Assembly (NCBI GenBank): GCA_025765615.1
Contig: JAIVFJ010000037.1
Coordinates: 186,001-250,000 of the forward strand
From: Zopfochytrium polystomum
Taxonomy: Eukaryota; Chytridiomycota; Chytridiomycetes; Chytridiales; Chytridiaceae
Direction: 5' to 3'
DNA length: 64,000 nucleotides
Shown here: positions 56,055-64,000 of the stretch, in pieces
Layout of the letters: every line of letters starts with the position of its first letter
Position numbering within the stretch: the first letter of the stretch is position 1
Program-made: the position numbers and the translations under genes
The notes under the pieces: model-generated
Told to the model about the DNA's origin: nothing
Seen by the model: only the letters and a program-made list of their open reading frames with translations
Databases searched by the model: none

Positions 56055-57450
56055 TCATTTACTATTGATTCCGCCCAGCACGGGCACATTTTTGTTGAGC
56101 AGCTCCTGAATATCAGGCCGCCGCTGCAGAGAGTAAACAGACTGCACAAAAGGTGGTTCGAACCCTTTTGTAAGCCGCATGGTGCCATCCGGAAGCACAA
56201 TGGCCGTCATTTTGTACTGCGCAACAACCACTGGTTCCTCCGTGTCCTTCTTCCCCGTAGTCTTGGGATCTTTTGCTCTCCGATCCGTCAAAATTGCCCG
56301 TGCAACCAGCAACTCGGCGTCCGAGACGAGCTCTCGCAGTGCCAGTCGATGTTTTGGATTGCGGTCGACAAGGGCACGAGTGGAAAACGGGAATGGGCCA
56401 AAAGCGGCCTTCGCGTCGTTGAGAGCTGCGCGGGACGTGGCGAGCCGAAGCGGATACGACTTGGTTGGGTCGCGTTGGAGCACGTGAGAGACGGCGGATG
56501 CAAGGGGATACTCTGTAACAGAGGCGGTGGGGTTGGTGGACATGACGATGTTGAGGCAGACGACGTCGTTGGTGCCAATGATTTGTTGAGCGGTTTGGTC
56601 GTCCATGGTGGAAGCGTCGTGAAGGTTTGGAATAAACTGGACGGAGGATGTTCATCTGTTGTAAGAAGGCCGCTGCACAGAAAGGGAGCCTACCTCTTCG
56701 CTTTCAAGAAGGTACCGCTTCATAAGGTAAGAGTTGGTGCCCTCCACAGGTTTGACGTGATAGGCGGCGGCGATGTCGGAAATGACTTTCGAGATTTCAC
56801 GGAAAGACTGGCCCGGTTTTATCATTCGAAGAGCTGCTTCCGCCGCAAGGAACGCCGCACAAATTACGTTGGCATGAGAGCCCGTGACAGGTTGCTGAGG
56901 GCTCGGGTTTACGATAAACGTATGTCCGAGAACAGCGGGGTACCCGTCAACGTGCACTCCAAGCTCTCTATATCCTAGGATTAGTCTCACGACGTGATCA
57001 GTTTGAATGCCTTGCTAATGCTTACACTTTGACCAGGTCCCCGAGCTTGATTGTGGAATTTGGGTCGGTATCTCTCTCCACGGGTGTGTAATTCGCAACA
57101 ATTCCATTCAGAGATATAGAGGTAGGAAAGGCGATCCCACGATCATTGTCTGGGAACTTTTTTGCGGTCTCTTCCAAGATGAAGTTGTCGGAGGCGCGAC
57201 AAATTTCAAAGATGTGAGTACCCGGTCGGCAGCTTGTCAGTGTTCGCCGGAGAGCCTCTATTTTGTCCAGCCCACGAGAAGCAATCGATTGTCAGGTTTA
57301 CGACAAACCAGCTGACCGCTAAGCGGTGCACCCACCGTGGGCAATCGCAGACGCTCCGCCGTACTTCCGAACAACATCGTCCGACAAGATGTTGTCCTGG
57401 ACGTCGGCTGCATCATCGCCCAACACTCTTACGTCCATGTCCGCGTCCAT
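56055..57450 (-). CDS. PA2G4: Proliferation-associated protein 2G4 / EBP1 (M24-fold pseudoenzyme)
   Basis: Four exons on the minus strand: 57450-57336, 57257-57026, 56967-56694 and 56636-56055 (400 aa). The start ATG has a good context (GCGGCCATGG). Conserved stretches are SDDVVRKYGGAS, FICRASDNFILEET-like sequence, GIAFPTSISLNGIV, VELGVHVDGYPAVLGHTF, the VTGSHANVICAAFLAAEAAL helix, and RDPTKSYPLRLATSRAAL. This is the creatinase/methionine-aminopeptidase fold without the metal-binding set, as in human EBP1. The family binds ribosomes near the exit tunnel, and structured RNA, and affects growth. It is slightly longer than the bare fold and lacks the long Lys-rich C-terminal tail of the animal protein. 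Its start lies 187 nt from the 3' end of POP1 on the same strand. Confidence 0.92.
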
Positions 57451-57637
57451 GGCCGCATCTCTTCTGTCCTTCCTCACTGCGCTTCTGCTGCGGCTGCGTT
57501 GGCGTGTAGGACATTCTTGGGGATGAAAAAGAAAGAAAGAAAGAAAAAGCAATGCAACCGAAAGCTGACAAGTTCTCTTTATTGTGCAATTAGAACGATG
57601 GCCCTGTCAGCACGAGAGCGTCAGAAAGGCAGGCCGG

Positions 57638-60600
57638 CTAGAGGCGGCCGACCACATCGCGCACAAGTACCAACCGATGTGTGTCGACCTTGCCCGCAAT
57701 CTTTGCGCCTCTTGCTGTCCTTGCCAGAGCCTCAATGGCCTGGGGCCTCGCCTCCCTGGTTGGATAGCTGCGCTCAGCAACAGCGCATGGGTCGTCGCAA
57801 ACGTGTACAAAGAGGCTCACCTTTCGGCCGTCCAGAACACCTTGTGCAATCCTTTTACACTGCAGGATGCGAGTGCTGCTCCCCGACCGCAGGATAAGGA
57901 ATACCCTCCGGAGGTTACGTAGCCGATGATGTCTGCTTCGTCAGGGACTTTGTCCAAAAGCTTGGATGCCAAACCGCTTTCTGACGGTGCAACAGCCAAA
58001 AACCTGTCCCATGCCGCATCATCCAGGACGGATCCCACAAGAGGCTGCTCGATATCCGCTTTTAGGACTGAAACGAGGTGTTCGAAGAATTCTGAAGGCA
58101 TGGCGTAAACAATGGCCCGTTCAGAAGGCGCGCCTCGGGATAGCATCGAGACCTGTACGCGTACAAACGAAAGGTGAACCACGTCCTCGGCGCTTGGCGC
58201 CTTTGATTTGAAGTACCCAGAGACTCTGCCAATGGCTGCATCAAGATCAGGATTCTTCTCGATTGCCGTTGCCACAGTAGAAACCAATTTCGGGCTATGG
58301 AAAACCGGCACCGTCCGATTCAACTCAGGTTGCTGCACAGCGGAAGAACTTGATTTGACTCCAACAGGTTTCAACGCGAGATTCGATGCACCGACGGTCT
58401 CCGCCTCACCAGAAGTTTGTGATGGCATATTCAGCCCAACCACACTTGCAAATTGTGACTGGAATGGTGACTTTATGCCAATGGTTTCGTAGTTCACACG
58501 ATTGGCCTTCGGTCGCTTCTCCCACGTTTCGCGCTCGTCCGAAGCCACTTTCACAGACCAATCTACGAAGGCTTGTGTTTCGGGATAGTCATACGGAAAC
58601 GAGGGTATCCCGCTTTCTAAGTGCAGTCGACGGCGGTCGTCCAGACCGATGGCGCGAGCACCTGCAAAGACTAGTGTCTTCCAAAATTCGACAGACCATT
58701 GAGAGGGGACTATCAGATCCCAACCACAGACAAGCTCTTGCGAGGCCAGTTGAGTCGAAAAGTCCGTTCCGAGAGACTTACGCTGCACAAGCATTATGGG
58801 AATTGTGGGACCTTCAAGAGGTAGCTTCGTGCCAGGGATAAGCGCTTTCGAGCGTCGCTTGTTTAGTTCGTCTTCGCTGGCTTTCTGTTCAGCGAAATTG
58901 TGGCCGGCGCTTGCGCTAAAAATCCGTGAGGCGCTGAGATTCTGGGGACCACCGCTTCATGAGTGAGTTGATGGCTTCTGCAGATACAGGCACAGCTGAC
59001 GGGCGAGCGGACATCTTGGGGGGAAAGCTTTTAAATGCTTGTTAAATAAATCTAGACAAAAAAAGGGTAACTGGACTCACGTCAAGCGAGGATCATAAAC
59101 CTCCAGGGAAATAACAACCCCTGGAGGGAGGGATGCCGGTGTTCTCAGGTGTTCAAGCCGTTGCCACACTTGCGACGCCGCTGAGTCTTGAGAGCTTGAA
59201 ACTTTAAGGGAATGAAAGAGAATTGCGTGCGATCGGGGTCCGACCAACTCAAATCTGGAGAGTTTCTCGGAAACATTTCGAAGCTTCTCCGTAGTCATCC
59301 CTAGTGCCATCTTGGTAAACCAGTGCAGAGATTGAAATTGACCAATTCGTCTCACCGCATATGACGAGCGCTTCTATCAAGGAATCAATGCAGTTTCTTT
59401 CAGCACTAGGATGAATCCATAACCAAAGTTGACTATCCTGTGAAACGGCCCCAAAGGGCGTAAATTGGAACTTCGCTGGGCATACAGCTCCATCCGGAAA
59501 GCGATTCGGACGGTGGATAAAGGTTTGACCTTGTCGTGTCCCGTCAGAAAATCTGAGAGGAACAGTGAGAGGGCGATATTTCATGAAGAAAGCATACTTT
59601 TCCACCGGAGGAAGGAGGGGATCGCACACAATTTTCATCACGCGGGCAATTTCTTCCAGTGTTCCCTTCAGCTCAATGCAGCGGTAATAGGAAACATCAT
59701 GAATCACGCACTGGTGATTACTGAACCGAAACGTTGCACGCGTTCCTTTGTCATTGGGAAACGCAGGCTTGACGTGATTAAGCACCTTCTCACATATCAA
59801 TGACCTCACCAGCATAAAACCCCAAAGTTGCGTCATGTGCATTCGTTTCGCATGCCAAATATGAGTTTGAAGCCAAAGTTTTCCAGCTGGGGTGTAAAAA
59901 AAAATAAAATAAAAAAAATCGAATTAGTTGCCCAGTGCAGCCGGCAATACGCTACCTTGCGACCGCTTCCCAAACATTTCGGAAATTTCTTCTGGTCGTC
60001 GCCGCACTCGGCGGTTTTTCTTTACCTGCGCGTCTTTAGGATTTGCTTTCGCCTGATGGCAATCAGTCGATCAATAATTAATCAGTAAATGAAAACGAAC
60101 TTCATCAATAGCTCTCTGCCTTTCCTTCCTGGGTATGCGTTTCACGTTATAGCTTGCTGCCCTTCGACGCATATGCCGAGGGAGTGTCTGAAAGACCCGA
60201 GCGCTGCCTGTGAACTCCCTTTGCAAGCGTCAATAGAGGTCCCGGCAAAATAGAAATTCGCCACTGACGTTGCGTTGCTGACTGCTTTCTCGAGTGCGCG
60301 GATTTCAAACGCTCGAGACTGTAGGCTGCGTCGTGAGCGAATCCAGACAGTAAGTCGGATGGCGTACCTGAATAAAGGCCTCGATGTGCACGGTTTTGTT
60401 CTCTTCCCCTAAAGAGCAGGACGGTTTAATTTGCGGCTGGAAAGGTATCGGCACCACCTTTTGGCCTCTGATAACTCATAGATTGTTTTTCTGCTTCCGC
60501 CGTTAGATTTTCGCATGAGGATCGCACACCCGAAACCGAACGGACCCTTTCGGCGCTGTTTTGAGTTCATTGGCGCAAGCGAGCCGTCCGCCGGTCTCTT

Positions 60601-60738
60601 TTTGGAGACATTTCCAGCACCGGCACTGGAGGATGAGCCTTGCCCTGCTGATGGAGCCGAGGCTCCAGACGAACCCTCTGTCGTCTGGACGTCCTTAGTG
60701 CTTCCCGGGTTGCGGCTGTGGCCTCTATCTCCACCCAT
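57638..60738 (-). CDS. POP1: Ribonuclease P/MRP protein subunit POP1
   Basis: Ten exons on the minus strand: 60738-60537, 60408-60368, 60318-60269, 60218-60101, 60052-59956, 59886-59356, 59300-59081, 59027-58988, 58941-57821 and 57755-57638 (845 aa). Signatures are RAFEIRALEKAV, TLPRHMRRRAASYNVKRIP, LQTHIWHAKRMHMTQLWGF, LRNVSEKLSRFELVGPRSH and VISLEVYDPRLT in the POP1 domain. The POPLD domain has ALIPGTKLPLEGPTIPIMLV and CGWDLIVPSQWSVEFWKTLV, and the end has IGYVTSGGYSLS. POP1 is the largest scaffold of nuclear RNase P and RNase MRP, for tRNA 5' processing and rRNA processing. The intron 58942-58987 is only 46 nt; if it is not an intron, one extra C near 58945 breaks the frame. The acceptor before exon 8 is AAAAG, which is unusual. 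Confidence 0.92.
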
Positions 60739-60795
60739 TCTGAAAAAAGAAAGAAAGAATTGAAGAAATCCGAGCCTTGACTCGCACGCAGCGCA
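60739..60795. promoter_or_regulatory. Very short divergent promoter between POP1 and MIC19
   Basis: Only 57 nt separate the POP1 start (60738) from the candidate MIC19 start at 60796. If the latter is right, the two genes share a bidirectional promoter or their 5' UTRs overlap. The MIC19 start is uncertain. Confidence 0.35.
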
Positions 60796-61576
60796 ATGGT
60801 GAGAGACCATGATCTTGCTAGACCTTTCACCCCCGCCAGATCAACTGAATCGAATCTTGCGATCCAAAGGGAACTGGAAGTAGCAAACCAGCCGAGACGC
60901 TTGTATTTCAACGAGGCGACGATCCATCCATTCCCATTCATGTGAGATGGTTCTTGGAACTTGATACCGAGCCACGGGACTCAAACACAATCCCAGATCG
61001 CCCCCAACCTCATCCGACGACTTCAAGGGCTCCCAGCCGATGTAGGAGTCTGCCATTTTTTGGGGTTCCGCACTGAGGCTAAATGAAGCGAATCTACTGG
61101 CATAATCCAGCCAAGGCTTTCTCGGAAGCCGACCACCACAAAAAGTGGTCCAACATCCGAGCAAGTTGAGGCGATCGTGGAGTCACGCGTTCAGAGAGAA
61201 CTGGACCGCCAAACGCAGCGGCGTGTTGTTTTCGAAACACGAAGTGCCGATCAGGTCCGGCAAGAAGCTGAAGAGCTCCTTAACCGATTACACATGTACG
61301 TTCAGTTTTACTTTTCCGAACACACAGTACATCTAGCTGTAACGAACTGGTCAAACTAGCCCGCCGCGACCGAACCCGAATGCTGAATTAGTAAGAAAAG
61401 AAGAAGCGGTTGTTTCATGCTATCGAAACAACCCATCCCGGACACTTGACTGCTGGAGAGAGGTGGAGGATTTGAAGCAGGCGGTGCTATCTGCGCAAAG
61501 GGTAAGCAAGTGTATTTGACTTGCCAGATCACTGAAATTCATCTCGCAGGGGTTTGTCAATGCTCTGGCCGCATGA
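60796..61576 (+). CDS. MIC19: MICOS complex subunit MIC19 (CHCH domain)
   Basis: The 3' exons are well supported: one ending at the GAT before GTAGGA near 61042, then about 61110-61295, 61360-61501 and 61550-61576. They encode IAPNLIRRLQGLPAD, a helical coil (SEQVEAIVESRVQRELDRQ), and the Mic19 CHCH signature VVSCYRNNPSRTLDCWREV, followed by LSAQRGFVNALAA and stop. Fungal Mic19 keeps the same C-x10-C with DCW-x-EVE. The protein lines the inner mitochondrial membrane and links MIC60 to the outer-membrane SAM complex. The 5' end is unsure: the frame from ATG 60796 (MVRDHDLARPFTPARS) leads in, but a TGA at about 60942 must be spliced out, and I could not fix that intron. A myristoylated MG start, usual in the family, was not found. 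Confidence 0.72.
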
Positions 61577-61724
61577 TAGACCATGTGAATAAAGTGCGTA
61601 GCCTCACAAGTTCTTTCATTTGTTTATTGGAGTTGCTTTGGAGGCGCCATGGAGTCCACGAGCGGAGTACAAATATGGCAATGGCACCTGAGAGCTCAAC
61701 AGAGTGAACGCCTTGTGTTGACCG
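61577..61724. other. Short convergent spacer between MIC19 and CFAP91
   Basis: 148 nt between two facing 3' ends. It must contain both transcript ends. I see nothing else. Confidence 0.5.

Positions 61725-64000
<2,276 letters not shown>

Noticed and set aside
58942..58987. Frameshift in POP1 at the CCCC run near 58945
   Set aside because: A 46-nt GTATCT...CCCCAG intron restores the frame in phase 0. An assembly error remains possible but is not required.
60841..61164. Minus-strand frame of 107 codons starting MLGCWTTFCGG
   Set aside because: It overlaps the plus-strand MIC19 exons, whose motifs are recognisable; the minus frame has none.

Overview
The window is nuclear DNA of a eukaryote, most likely a zoosporic (chytrid-like) fungus. 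Evidence: short GT-AG introns (about 46-120 nt, often with a CTAAC/CTAAT-like branch site), two GH18 chitinases, fungal MIC19 and POP1, a flagellar gene (CFAP91), and an ankyrin-like protein built of WW-rich repeats of the kind common in chytrid genomes. Genes are close together on both strands. I worked out exon coordinates by hand from reading frame, splice phase and remembered family features; no transcript or database was consulted.

Region 1 (0-15.2 kb, minus strand): six tandem genes for secretory-route membrane proteins that join one or two extracellular DOMON cytochrome domains to a cytochrome-b561 membrane domain. Five have two DOMONs and no intron. The sixth (13.9-15.2 kb) has one DOMON and one intron. 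The members at 8.3-10.3 and 11.2-13.2 kb are young duplicates with mosaic identity.

Region 2 (15.3-21.3 kb, plus): two Ser/Thr-rich surface proteins and a GH18 chitinase. All three start with the same kind of exon: a cytosolic tail plus a signal-anchor helix, ending in a phase-1 intron. A second chitinase with the same start lies inverted at 34.5-38.0 kb and carries three cysteine-rich carbohydrate-binding-like modules split by equivalent introns. Regions 1 and 2 look like a cell-surface wall or chitin and redox neighbourhood.

Region 3 (21.6-34 kb, plus): a protein of about 2,546 aa (disordered N-terminus, about 1,000 residues of coiled coil, proline-rich C-terminus), an alanine-rich orphan, and a two-domain GFA/CENP-V-like zinc protein.

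Region 4 (39-54.4 kb, plus): a mitochondrial citramalyl-CoA lyase (CLYBL), then a 17-exon gene for a protein of about 4,015 aa. That protein has a kelch ectodomain, one clear membrane helix, and a huge C-terminal part made of about 14 or more copies of a helical repeat I do not recognise. This is the best candidate in the window for something undescribed.

Region 5 (54.6-64 kb): an ankyrin-like protein (minus), the EBP1/PA2G4 homologue (minus), POP1 of RNase P/MRP (10 exons, minus), MIC19 of the MICOS complex (plus, divergent from POP1) and the 3' part of CFAP91 (minus, running off the window end). GA/CA microsatellites sit in several promoter regions. A truncated tRNA-like sequence lies at 38.55 kb.
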